Shown piece after piece: positions 16,716-24,373 of a stretch of DNA of 64,000 nucleotides (its first letter is position 1; every line of letters begins with the position of its first letter). The position numbers and the translations under genes were made by a program. The DNA is from Planctomycetota bacterium (GTDB lineage Bacteria > Planctomycetota > UBA1135 > GCA-002686595). Location of the stretch: contig JADYYP010000053.1 of assembly GCA_020853575.1 (NCBI GenBank), forward strand, positions 62,001 through 126,000, in the 5' to 3' direction. The notes under the pieces are model-generated. The model saw nothing but the letters and a program-made list of their open reading frames with translations, was not told where the DNA came from and did not search any database.

Positions 16716-16830
16716 CTCGGCGCGAGAAACTGTCATTCGGAAAGGAATGCCTGGGGGCTCTCGCGCCGAGCCGCCGGAGGACGACGAGCGGGGTGACCCG
16801 CGCCGCAACCCTCCGGCGGTTCCTTTTCCG
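16716..16830 (+). ncRNA. Nested-hairpin structured leader or attenuator-like element
   Basis: Two abutting structures. First, a perfect 12-bp stem CTCGGCGCGAGA (16716-16727) with TCTCGCGCCGAG (16759-16770), enclosing an internal loop and a 5-bp hairpin CATTC/GAATG with loop GGAAAG. Second, a perfect 10-bp stem CCGCCGGAGG (16771-16780) with CCTCCGGCGG (16810-16819), enclosing GCGGG-GTGA-CCCGC, whose loop is a GNRA tetraloop, and followed by TTCCTTTTCC. CCTCC at 16712-16716 could also pair with GGAGG at 16776-16780, competing with the second stem. The ATG of the next gene is at 16852. It may be a cis-regulatory leader ending in a terminator or a second terminator for lytT; I recognise no known riboswitch class. 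Confidence 0.5.
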
Positions 16831-16851
16831 ACCAGCGAACGGGAGAGCGCG

Positions 16852-17646
16852 ATGAGCGTGGCCTGGAGCGCGGCCGATCGGCTGCTGCGCGGCAAGTGGG
16901 GGACGAGCGAGGAACTGGCCAGCGGGCGCGTCGGGATGGGCGCGTCGGTGTTGCTCGGGCTGGGGCTCGTTGGCGGCGCGGTCTACGGCGCCGCGATGGG
17001 TCTCTTCGGCGTGTTGCGGCCGGCGCACGCCACCGGGAAGCAGGTGTTGGCCGACGCACTCAAGTTGCCGCTGCTGTTCCTGCTGACCTTGGTGGTCGCG
17101 TTCCCTTCGCTGTACGCCTTCAGCGCGCTGGCCGACTCGAAGTTGCGGTTCGTCCAAACGCTCAAGCTGCTGTTGGTCGCGATCGCCGTGAACCTGGTGT
17201 TGCTCGCGAGCTTCGCGCCCGTCACGGCCTTCTTCACCGTGAGCACCACCAGCTACTCGTTCATGGTGCTGCTCAACGTTGCATTCCTGGTGCTGAGCGG
17301 AGCGGTCGGACTGGCCGTGCTGTCGAAGGCGCTGCGCGCGGTGTACTTCCAACCCGAGCCGAGCAACGCGGCGCTCCCGCCCGAGGCGTCGAGCGAGGGC
17401 GAGCGCGAGCTGGGCTCGAGCGCGGAACCGCGCCGCGCCGTAGCGCGCCCGCGCAGCGACCCACGTCCGCGGCGCATCTTCATCGCATGGTTCGCGATCT
17501 ACGGCCTGGTCGGCAGCCAGATGGGCTGGATCCTGCGGCCGTTCATCGGAGCTCCCGGCATGGAGTTCCAGCTGTTCCGCGCCCGTGGCGGCAGTTTCTT
17601 CGAGGGCTTCCTCACCGCGCTCGGGCAGTTCCTGACCGGTCGCTGA
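16852..17646 (+). CDS. Multi-pass membrane protein, tandem paralog 1
   Basis: Integral membrane protein of 264 residues with about five hydrophobic helices. A hydrophilic loop at roughly residues 165-205 is rich in E, S, R and P. The C-terminal region carries SQMGWILRPFIGAPG, a W-x-LRPF-x-G-x-PG signature that is also present in the next gene. The start at 16852 follows GGGAG with good spacing; the frame is open from 16747, but that extension is proline/arginine-rich and coincides with the structured element. The function is unknown; Yip1-like or WH2-annotated membrane families are possible relatives. It lies downstream of the LytTR pair. Confidence 0.75.
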   Translation: MSVAWSAADRLLRGKWGTSEELASGRVGMGASVLLGLGLVGGAVYGAAMGLFGVLRPAHATGKQVLADALKLPLLFLLTLVVAFPSLYAFSALADSKLRFVQTLKLLLVAIAVNLVLLASFAPVTAFFTVSTTSYSFMVLLNVAFLVLSGAVGLAVLSKALRAVYFQPEPSNAALPPEASSEGERELGSSAEPRRAVARPRSDPRPRRIFIAWFAIYGLVGSQMGWILRPFIGAPGMEFQLFRARGGSFFEGFLTALGQFLTGR

Positions 17647-17650
17647 GAGC

Positions 17651-18301
17651 GTGCGAGCGCTGCTGCGAGACGTCGACGGATTGCTGCGCGGCGAGCACGA
17701 CTTCGCCGCTGGCCGCGGGCGCATTCCGTGGGTGCGCGTCGCGCTGTGCGTCGCGAGCGGCGGAGCGCTGCACGGCGCCGCGCTCGGCAGTCTCCATGCG
17801 CGCCTCGACCAGATGTGCGTGTCCGCGCTCAAGCTGCCGCTGCTGATCGCGAGCTCGACCGCGCTGTGCATCCCGAGCTTCTACGCGATCAACGCCGTGC
17901 TCGGACTGCGCGAGGACTTCAGCGCGGCCCTGCGCGGAGTGCTCGCGACCCAGGCGACGGTCGCGGTCGTCCTGGCCTCGTTGGCGCCGATCGTCGCGCT
18001 CTTCAGCGCGTCGGCGATCGGGTATCGCGAAGCGGTGGCCGTCGATGGCGCCCTGTACTGCGCCGCTTCGGTGGCGGGGCATGTCGCCTTGGCGCGGCAC
18101 TACCGCCCGCTGATCGCGCGCCGTCAGCGGCACGCCTGGGCGCGCCTCGCGTGGCTGGTGCTCTACTGGTTCGTCACCATCCAGTTGGCCTGGCTGCTGC
18201 GACCGTTCGTCGGCGCGCCAGGCATGCCGGCCACGTTTCTGCGCAGCGGAGCGTGGAGCAATGCCTACGTGGTCCTCACGCAGGCTTTTCTGGGGTCCTA
18301 G
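17651..18301 (+). CDS. Multi-pass membrane protein, tandem paralog 2
   Basis: Protein of 216 residues starting at GTG four bases after the previous stop. It repeats the architecture of its neighbour: an LKLPLLIASSTALCIPSFY segment matching the neighbour's LKLPLLFLLTLVVAFPSLY, and the same IQLAWLLRPFVGAPG signature near the C-terminus. It lacks the neighbour's long hydrophilic loop. The pair looks like a tandem duplication whose products may form a heteromeric membrane complex. The function is unknown. Confidence 0.75.
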   Translation: MRALLRDVDGLLRGEHDFAAGRGRIPWVRVALCVASGGALHGAALGSLHARLDQMCVSALKLPLLIASSTALCIPSFYAINAVLGLREDFSAALRGVLATQATVAVVLASLAPIVALFSASAIGYREAVAVDGALYCAASVAGHVALARHYRPLIARRQRHAWARLAWLVLYWFVTIQLAWLLRPFVGAPGMPATFLRSGAWSNAYVVLTQAFLGS

Positions 18302-18348
18302 GCACCCCCGGTCGCGAGCCCGCGCTGGCCTCTGTCCCAGCGATCCGC

Positions 18349-18364
18349 AAACTTGGGCAAGTTT
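18349..18364 (+). promoter_or_regulatory. Palindrome upstream of ECF sigma gene
   Basis: AAACTTG-GG-CAAGTTT is a perfect 7+2+7 inverted repeat in the only AT-rich patch of this intergenic region, 52 bases before the sigma-factor ATG. It is a candidate operator or part of an autoregulated promoter. Confidence 0.35.
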
Positions 18365-18415
18365 CCTCCAAGACGCGTTCGGTTCCCTGCGTTCCGAGCG
18401 CCCGGAATCGCGAGC

Positions 18416-19057
18416 ATGAACTCACCCACCGACGGAACGCTGCTCTCGGAGCTCCAGCGCGGCGATCGACAGGCTCTCACAGCGCTGATCGAACGCCATC
18501 AGGGAGCGATCCTCGGCCACGCGCGCGCCTTGCTCGGCTACGGCGGCGCCTACGAGGACGTGGTGCAGGAGGTGTATCTGCGGCTGCTCGAGCACCCGCC
18601 CGCGATTCCTGCGGAGCACGTCGGCGATCGAGACGCCGAGTGCGCACACCTCAGATCGTGGCTGCACAAGGTGACGAGGAACTGCTGTATGGACGTGATG
18701 CGATCAGAAGCGCGACGGCGCGTGCGCGAGCAAGGCGCCGCCATCGCGGAGACGACGCCGCGGCACATGACGCCCGGCGCGGAGTTGGTCGAGCAGCGCG
18801 ACACGCGCGCGGCGGTCGAGCGCGAGCTCTCGAAACTCTCGGAGGACCAGCGCGAAGTGCTGGTCCTGCGCCTTTTGGGCGGCCGCTCCTACAAGGAGAT
18901 CGCCGAGATCACGGGCAAGAAGATCGGCACGGTCGGGTGGTTGATCAGCGAGGGGCTCACGAAGTTGTCGGAGCGGTTGGCGCCGCTGATCGACGGCGCG
19001 CCCCAGGCGGCGATGGCGGTCAGGGATGGTGCCAGCGGGCGGCAAGGAAGGGCTTGA
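18416..19057 (+). CDS. ECF-type RNA polymerase sigma factor
   Basis: Sigma factor of 213 residues. Region 2 covers about residues 15-100 (HQGAILGHARALLGYGGAYE, then DVVQEVYLRLLEH, RSWLHKVTRNCCMDVMRSE) and region 4 about 135-190 (LSEDQREVLVLRLLGGRSYK, then EIAEITGKKIGTVGWLISEG). The ATG at 18416 is used because the preceding in-frame sequence is not sigma-like. It is followed after nine bases by a gene whose product begins with an anti-sigma-like segment and a membrane anchor, so the two probably form a membrane-signalled regulatory unit. Confidence 0.9.
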   Translation: MNSPTDGTLLSELQRGDRQALTALIERHQGAILGHARALLGYGGAYEDVVQEVYLRLLEHPPAIPAEHVGDRDAECAHLRSWLHKVTRNCCMDVMRSEARRRVREQGAAIAETTPRHMTPGAELVEQRDTRAAVERELSKLSEDQREVLVLRLLGGRSYKEIAEITGKKIGTVGWLISEGLTKLSERLAPLIDGAPQAAMAVRDGASGRQGRA

Positions 19058-19066
19058 GGTGAAGCG

Positions 19067-22066
19067 ATGAAGAGCGAATTCAACGAGTTGGAACTGTCGC
19101 CGGAGCAGCGCATGCACGCGCTCTTGTGCGCGCACGTGCTGGGTGAGCTCGAAGGCGACGAGCGAGCCGAAGTCGACGCGGCCCTGGAGCGTTCGGCGGA
19201 ACTGCGTGCGGAGCGCGCGCGGCTCGAGGCGACGGTGGGTGTCGTGTCGGGCGTGCTCGTGCAGACCTCGCAGGTGACGCTGTCGAGCTCGGCGACCGAG
19301 AAGCTCGAGGCCGCGGTCGCGCGCAACGTTCCGCGCGCTTGGTATCGGGCCACCTGGATGCGCGCGGCGGCCGCGGTCACGGTCGTCGCGGGCGCGGCGC
19401 TGCTGGCCAACGAATGGCGCACGCTGGGGCAGCGCGAGTCCAAGAAGTTGGAGTTGGCGCTCGACGACGGCGAGCCCATCGCCCAGGCGCCGCAATCGCA
19501 GAGCGAGGGTGCGTCGGAGAAATACAAGGCGCTCGACGGCGCGGTCGTCGGCGCGGTCGTCGGCGGGGCCGTGTCGTCGGGGAACGGCACGGAAACGAAG
19601 GCGATTGCGCCGGGTCGCGCGGCTCCGGCCGGAGATCCGGGGATCGTCGGAGCCGACTTCGAGCGCATGCGGTCGCACGTGGAAGGCGCCACGGCAGAGG
19701 TGGACCCCACGCACGGGTTCGAGGACCAGTTGCGCATGCTCCGCGATCAAAGCGGCACACCGACTCAGGACGCGCGGGGCACCGAGGTGCGCCTGATCGC
19801 ACCCGATCCGGCGAACATCGCCGCGGGCGAGCCGGCCCAGGAGCTCTCGAAGCAAGACGGCGTGGTCGACTCGCTCAGCATGGCCCCGCCGGCGCCGACC
19901 GCGGCAGCACCCAGCACTCCGGGAGCCTCGCGTCCGACGGGCGGCGGCAAGAAGGGCGAGAGCCCGATCGAGCCGCGCTCGCGCCTGGCCCCGGCCATGG
20001 GCGCGCCCGCGGCGCCGGGAGCGAACGCGCCGGCGCCCACGCGCGAGACGCGCAAGCTCGGATTCGACGACAAGTCGGTCGCTGGCGACGAGCCGGGAAC
20101 GTGGGCGGGTTTGCCGGCCTCGGAGCTGTTCTCGGAGGTGGATCGCGACGCACTGGCGGACACGCCCGCGCTGCTCGACGCCGAGGAGGAAGTTCTCGGC
20201 GAGGAGCTCGCCAAGGACCGCCGCGACGACCGTTCCCTTGACGATGGCGGTCGGCGCGGCGCCGTGTCGCGACAGGCGCTCGAGGTGCGGCGCCTGCGGC
20301 TGCTCGAGCAGTCCTGCCGCCTGCGGCCCAACGAGTCGCCGCGCGACATGTTCTTCCGCTTCTGGGGCGACAATCCCTTCGAGCTGACCGTGCTCGATCG
20401 GCTGTCGACCTTCTCGGCCGACGTCGACACCGCGAGCTACGCGCTGGCGCGTCGCTACCTGGTCGACGGGCACCTGCCGACCAAGGAGCAGATCCGCACC
20501 GAGGAGTTCGTCAACTACTTCAAGGGCGACGTCGCGCCGCCCAGCGAAGGCACGTTCCGCGTCGCGATGGAGCTCGCACCGAGCCTGTTCGGCGATTCGA
20601 GCGATACATGGATGCTGCGCGTCGCGTTGCGCGGCCGCGAGGTGCAGAAGCGTGAGCGCACGCCTCTGGCGCTGAACTTCGTGATCGACGTCTCGGGCTC
20701 GATGAAGGAGGAGAATCGCCTCGAGCTCGTCAAGCACGCCCTGCGGCTGCTCGTCGCTCAACTCGATGCGCGCGACACGATCTCGCTGGTCAAGTTCTCG
20801 AACGACGCCGCGCTGGTGCTGCCGCCGACGTCTGCCAAGAACAAGGAGTTGATCGAGTCCGCGATCCACCCGCTCCAGCCCGAGGGCTCGACCAACACCG
20901 AGGCCGGATTGCGCATGGGCTACGCGCAGGCCGCCGCGGCTCTGACGCAGGGTTCGAGCAACCGTGTCGTGCTGCTGACCGACGGCGTGGCCAACGTCGG
21001 CATCACCGATCCCAACTCGCTGCTCGTCATGGTCGATTCCAGTCGCCGGCAGGGCATCTTGCTCAACACGGTGGGCGTCGGCATGGACAATCACAACGAC
21101 AACCTGCTCGAGCAGCTGGCCGACAAGGGCGACGGCATCTGCAACTACGTCGACGACGAGCAGGAAGTGCGCCGCGCGCTGGTCGACAACTTCACGGGCG
21201 CGTTCGAGTCGATCGCGCGCGACGTCAAGCTGCAGGTCGAGTTCGATCCGGCGCAAGTCGAACGCTATCGCTTGCTGGGGTACGAGAACCGCGCGGTCGC
21301 CGATGCCGACTTCCGCAACGCGAAGGTCGATGCCGGCGAGGTCGGGGCCGGACACCAGGTCGTCGCGCTGTACGAGGTCGTGCGCCGCGGCGGCGCGAAC
21401 CCCGACGGGCCGCTGGCGGTCGCGCGCGTGCGCTGGAAGGCTCCGTACCGCAACGGCATCGCCGACGCGCAGCGCGAGCACGAGCCGCTGTCGGAACTGG
21501 GCTACGCCGACGGAACCGCGCGGGAATCCGAGCTCGAGGCGCGCATCAACGCCCGCGAAGCGCTCGGCTCGTACGCCAGCGCCAGCGCGGGGTACCGGCG
21601 CGCAGTGATCGTCGCCCAGTTCGCCGAATTCCTGCGGCGCAGCGTGCACGCCCGCAAGGACTCGCTCGACCAGTTGATCCGCGAGTCGGAAGCGCTCGCG
21701 GCGACCATGCGCGACGCGGAATTCGACGAGTTCGTGTCGTTGGTCAAGAAGAGCCGCGAGTTGGTGGTGGCCGAGATGCGCCGCCGCGACTGGCTCGACG
21801 ACTGCGCCGACCTGTTGCACCACAATCGCTATCTGCGCGAGCAAGTCGACGACCTGCGGCGGCGCCTGGGCGAGGAACGCCACGCGGAAGAGCTCGAGCG
21901 CCAGATGCGCGAGCTCGACCGCAGGCTGGACGAGCTGCGGCGACGCGTCGAGGGCGCGCAGCAGGCGCTCGACCGCGGTGCGTTCGAGGAGCTGGCCGCG
22001 GAGAACGTGGAGTTGCAGCGGCGCGTGATCGAGTTGATCGGTCGTCTCGCCGAACGCCAACGCTGA
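19067..22066 (+). CDS. Anti-sigma-like / YfbK-type von Willebrand factor A membrane protein
   Basis: Large protein of 999 residues. Residues 15-60 (LLCAHVLGELEGDERAEVDA) resemble anti-sigma factor N-termini, and a membrane helix follows at about 98-115. A low-complexity Pro/Gly/Ala/Ser linker runs to about 420. The YfbK-type N-domain (DMFFRFWGDNPFELTVLDRL onward) leads into a vWA domain with the MIDAS motif DVSGSM near residue 541 and a conserved LTDGVAN. A DUF3520-like region follows, and the last 100 residues are a charged coiled coil (VDDLRRRLGEERHAEELERQ). A GAGGTG site precedes the ATG. It is probably co-transcribed with the ECF sigma factor and could hold it at the membrane; this is inference from order and N-terminal pattern. 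Confidence 0.85.
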   Translation: MKSEFNELELSPEQRMHALLCAHVLGELEGDERAEVDAALERSAELRAERARLEATVGVVSGVLVQTSQVTLSSSATEKLEAAVARNVPRAWYRATWMRAAAAVTVVAGAALLANEWRTLGQRESKKLELALDDGEPIAQAPQSQSEGASEKYKALDGAVVGAVVGGAVSSGNGTETKAIAPGRAAPAGDPGIVGADFERMRSHVEGATAEVDPTHGFEDQLRMLRDQSGTPTQDARGTEVRLIAPDPANIAAGEPAQELSKQDGVVDSLSMAPPAPTAAAPSTPGASRPTGGGKKGESPIEPRSRLAPAMGAPAAPGANAPAPTRETRKLGFDDKSVAGDEPGTWAGLPASELFSEVDRDALADTPALLDAEEEVLGEELAKDRRDDRSLDDGGRRGAVSRQALEVRRLRLLEQSCRLRPNESPRDMFFRFWGDNPFELTVLDRLSTFSADVDTASYALARRYLVDGHLPTKEQIRTEEFVNYFKGDVAPPSEGTFRVAMELAPSLFGDSSDTWMLRVALRGREVQKRERTPLALNFVIDVSGSMKEENRLELVKHALRLLVAQLDARDTISLVKFSNDAALVLPPTSAKNKELIESAIHPLQPEGSTNTEAGLRMGYAQAAAALTQGSSNRVVLLTDGVANVGITDPNSLLVMVDSSRRQGILLNTVGVGMDNHNDNLLEQLADKGDGICNYVDDEQEVRRALVDNFTGAFESIARDVKLQVEFDPAQVERYRLLGYENRAVADADFRNAKVDAGEVGAGHQVVALYEVVRRGGANPDGPLAVARVRWKAPYRNGIADAQREHEPLSELGYADGTARESELEARINAREALGSYASASAGYRRAVIVAQFAEFLRRSVHARKDSLDQLIRESEALAATMRDAEFDEFVSLVKKSRELVVAEMRRRDWLDDCADLLHHNRYLREQVDDLRRRLGEERHAEELERQMRELDRRLDELRRRVEGAQQALDRGAFEELAAENVELQRRVIELIGRLAERQR

Positions 22067-22092
22067 GCGCACGAGGAACGAGAGTGTGAGGC

Positions 22093-22126
22093 GCGGAGCC
22101 GGGCGGCGGGGGCCGTTCGGCTCCGC
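22093..22126 (+). terminator. GC-rich hairpin after the vWA gene
   Basis: GCGGAGCCG (22093-22101) pairs with CGGCTCCGC (22118-22126), a 9-bp perfect stem with a 16-base loop, 26 bases after the stop codon. There is no T run. Confidence 0.35.
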
Positions 22127-22242
22127 TCGCGCAGGAGCGGCGTGGTCAGAGCGTCCGCGGGCGTTGCTGAGCACCAAGTACGACGCGGCGGGGCTCGAAG
22201 CACCCTTGATCGCGCCGCTCGCGGCGGTCAGTGTGGCATGCG

Positions 22243-23046
22243 ATGGCGAGCGAGCTCGAAGCAGGACGCGGGTGGATCGTGGCGACGACGTGTGCCGTCG
22301 TGGCCTTGCTCGGCGTCGCGGTGGCCGTGCGCGGCATCGAGGGCGCGCCGCGCGTCGAGCCCTTCGATCGACCCACCGAAGCGGACGCGATCCGCGAGCC
22401 GCTGCAGTTCCTCGGCCGCGGAGCAGCCCTGCGCATCGCCGAGCTCGGCCCGCGGATCAGCGCCGAGTCGCAGACGGCTTGGCGCGCGGCCTACCGCGCT
22501 CCGTTCGACTTGAAGGACTGTCCGCAGACCGCGGAGTGGCTCGTCACGCCGGCGGGGCAGCGCCTCGAGCGCTTGCTCGGCGACCTGCGTCGTGGAACCC
22601 GCGAGGACGCGCTGGCCGCGCTCGCCTTGGTGTTCCAGCTCGCGCGTGCGACCGAATGGAAACCCGGCTTGCTGGCCAAGACGCAACACGCCGAGAAGCT
22701 CGCGGGTTTCGCGCAGGACTGGCTGCGCGCCTGGAGTGAGCGCGCGGCCAGCGAGCCCGTGCTCGCCGAGCCCGCGCTGGCGACCGTGCTGGCCTATGGG
22801 TTGTGGATGAAACGTGTGAGCCAGCCGCGCCCGATCGGTCGCCGCGACGAGGCCTACGACCGCGCGCTGGCTTTCCTGCAGTCGATCCTGCGCGACGGCA
22901 GCGGCCGGCCGACGGCGCTCTACGAAGCGCTGCGCGCACGCCATCCCGGAGTCGTCAGCGGCTTCGAGGGCGGTCGCGACGCACTCGACGCCTTCGAGGC
23001 GGCCGCGCTGCAGCTGTTCCCCGAGCTCAACGGGGAGTGCCCATGA
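22243..23046 (+). CDS. Membrane-anchored protein of unknown function
   Basis: Protein of 267 residues with one N-terminal hydrophobic segment (IVATTCAVVALLGVAVAV) followed by an alanine/leucine/arginine-rich, apparently helical domain. I do not recognise a family. A GTG at 22231 in the same frame is an alternative start; neither has a clear ribosome site. Its stop overlaps the next gene by ATGA, so it forms an operon with the following membrane protein and probably the DUF423 gene. Confidence 0.65.
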   Translation: MASELEAGRGWIVATTCAVVALLGVAVAVRGIEGAPRVEPFDRPTEADAIREPLQFLGRGAALRIAELGPRISAESQTAWRAAYRAPFDLKDCPQTAEWLVTPAGQRLERLLGDLRRGTREDALAALALVFQLARATEWKPGLLAKTQHAEKLAGFAQDWLRAWSERAASEPVLAEPALATVLAYGLWMKRVSQPRPIGRRDEAYDRALAFLQSILRDGSGRPTALYEALRARHPGVVSGFEGGRDALDAFEAAALQLFPELNGECP

Positions 23047-23999
23047 GTTTCGCGACGAGAATGCGCCTGGCGGTGAAGCAACTGCTGGCGAGTTGTGTGC
23101 TGATCGCGCTCGGCGGTCTGTTGCTCGGCGTCCAAGTCGACAGCAGCGGAGCGCTGGTCGGCACCGGCTTCGCGCCGTTGTGCATCGGGCTCGTGGTGGT
23201 GCTCGCGGCGGTCCTGTTCTCGAGTTGGCGCGAAGCCCCTGTTCCGCGCGATCTGTTGACGGCGCTGTCCGCGACCAGCGGATTCCTCGGTCTGGTGTTC
23301 GTCGTCGCCGGAGTGCTCGCCCCCGGCGGCGGCTGGATGTTCTTCGAGCTCTTGCTGCTGGTCGTGGTGCTCTCGCGGGCGGCGACGCGCAACGCGTTCC
23401 TGTCGCGCGGCGCGATCGTGCTGCTGGTGTGCATGCTGCTGTTTCGGCTGTGGATCAGCTACCAAGGCAGTCGCCACGAGTGGCAGTTGATGTCGCTCGA
23501 AGTGCCGATCCTGTCCTCGCTGCCGTTCGAGTTCCTGGCGCCGGTGCAGAGCGTTTCACTCGGCGAGTTCTCGCCGCGCGAGCTCGGCTTCCCGCCGGCC
23601 GGTCTGAGTTTCACGCCTTCGCTGGCGCTGTGGACGGTGGGTTTCGCCCTGTGCATCGTCGGGCTCGCCTGGCGTGCGCGTGCGGCGCTCGAGCACGAGA
23701 ACGATCGCGTGCACGAGGCGATCCACGAGCTCCCACCAACACTCGCCACGTTGGTCGAGCGCGTGCTGCCCGAGGCGCAGTGGCCCGAGCTCGGCCTGCA
23801 CGGACTCTCCGAGCGCGCGCTCCGCAAGCGCATCGAGGAGCTGGTCGTCGCACGCATCGCCTCGCGCCGTGAGCTCGACCGCGCGCTGCACTCGCGAGCC
23901 CTGCTGGGCTCGACCAACCCCGGAGGCTTCGCGGGCGAGCTCTATCGAGCCCTCACGGACTCGGCGCCCGACGTCCCATCGTCCACGGACACTCCCTGA
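23043..23999 (+). CDS. Membrane protein of unknown function
   Basis: Protein of 318 residues. The first 120 residues contain about four hydrophobic helices, a fifth lies near residue 200 (LALWTVGFALCIVGLAW), and the C-terminal third is a charged helical cytoplasmic-type domain (RVLPEAQWPELGLHGLSERA). No family is recognised. The start is set by the ATGA overlap with the preceding gene and by the basic-then-hydrophobic N-terminus. Confidence 0.7.
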   Translation: MSFATRMRLAVKQLLASCVLIALGGLLLGVQVDSSGALVGTGFAPLCIGLVVVLAAVLFSSWREAPVPRDLLTALSATSGFLGLVFVVAGVLAPGGGWMFFELLLLVVVLSRAATRNAFLSRGAIVLLVCMLLFRLWISYQGSRHEWQLMSLEVPILSSLPFEFLAPVQSVSLGEFSPRELGFPPAGLSFTPSLALWTVGFALCIVGLAWRARAALEHENDRVHEAIHELPPTLATLVERVLPEAQWPELGLHGLSERALRKRIEELVVARIASRRELDRALHSRALLGSTNPGGFAGELYRALTDSAPDVPSSTDTP

Positions 24000-24004
24000 C
24001 ATCG

Positions 24005-24373
24005 ATGAAGCACTGGATCTCGCTCGGCGCCTTCCTGGGCGCGCTCACGGTGGCGCTCGGCGCGTTCGGCGCGCACGCGCTCAAGACACGCCTCACGCCC
24101 GAAGAGCTGGCTTGGTGGAACACCTCCGTGCAGTACCACGGAGCCCACTCGCTCGCGCTGGTGCTGTTCGGAGTGTTCGCGCAGCGCTCGCGCGTCTCCG
24201 ACTTCGCCGGCTGGAGCTTCACCGTGGGCATCGCGCTCTTCTGCGGCTCGCTGTACGCGATGGCTCTCGGCGCGCCGCGTTGGCTGGGCGCAGTGACGCC
24301 GTTCGGCGGGGTGGCGTTGATCGCGGCGTGGTTGTTCTTCGCGGTCGCGGCGTGGCGTGCGCGCGAGAGCTGA
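24005..24373 (+). CDS. DUF423 membrane protein (YgdD-like)
   Basis: Small integral membrane protein of 122 residues with about four helices. The N-terminal LGAFLGALTVALGAFGAHAL followed by WWNTSVQYHGAHSLAL is the DUF423 signature. The biochemical role of the family is not established. It starts five bases after the preceding membrane-protein gene. Its TGA stop directly abuts the TCA (reverse-strand stop) of the convergent sulfatase-like gene. Confidence 0.88.
   Translation: MKHWISLGAFLGALTVALGAFGAHALKTRLTPEELAWWNTSVQYHGAHSLALVLFGVFAQRSRVSDFAGWSFTVGIALFCGSLYAMALGAPRWLGAVTPFGGVALIAAWLFFAVAAWRARES

Noticed and set aside
16716-16830. Assignment of the structured element to a known riboswitch class (cobalamin, c-di-GMP, fluoride, SAM)
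   Set aside because: The conserved core sequences of those classes that I can recall are not present.
16747-16851. Upstream start for the first paralogous membrane protein
   Set aside because: The 35 extra residues are proline/arginine-rich, absent from the paralog, and overlap strong hairpins; the GGGAG-ATG at 16852 is better.
18704-22177. A 1157-residue open frame antisense to the sigma and vWA genes
   Set aside because: It is the shadow of high-GC coding sequence: very rich in R, H, L and V, no domains, no start signal. The sense genes have clear domains.
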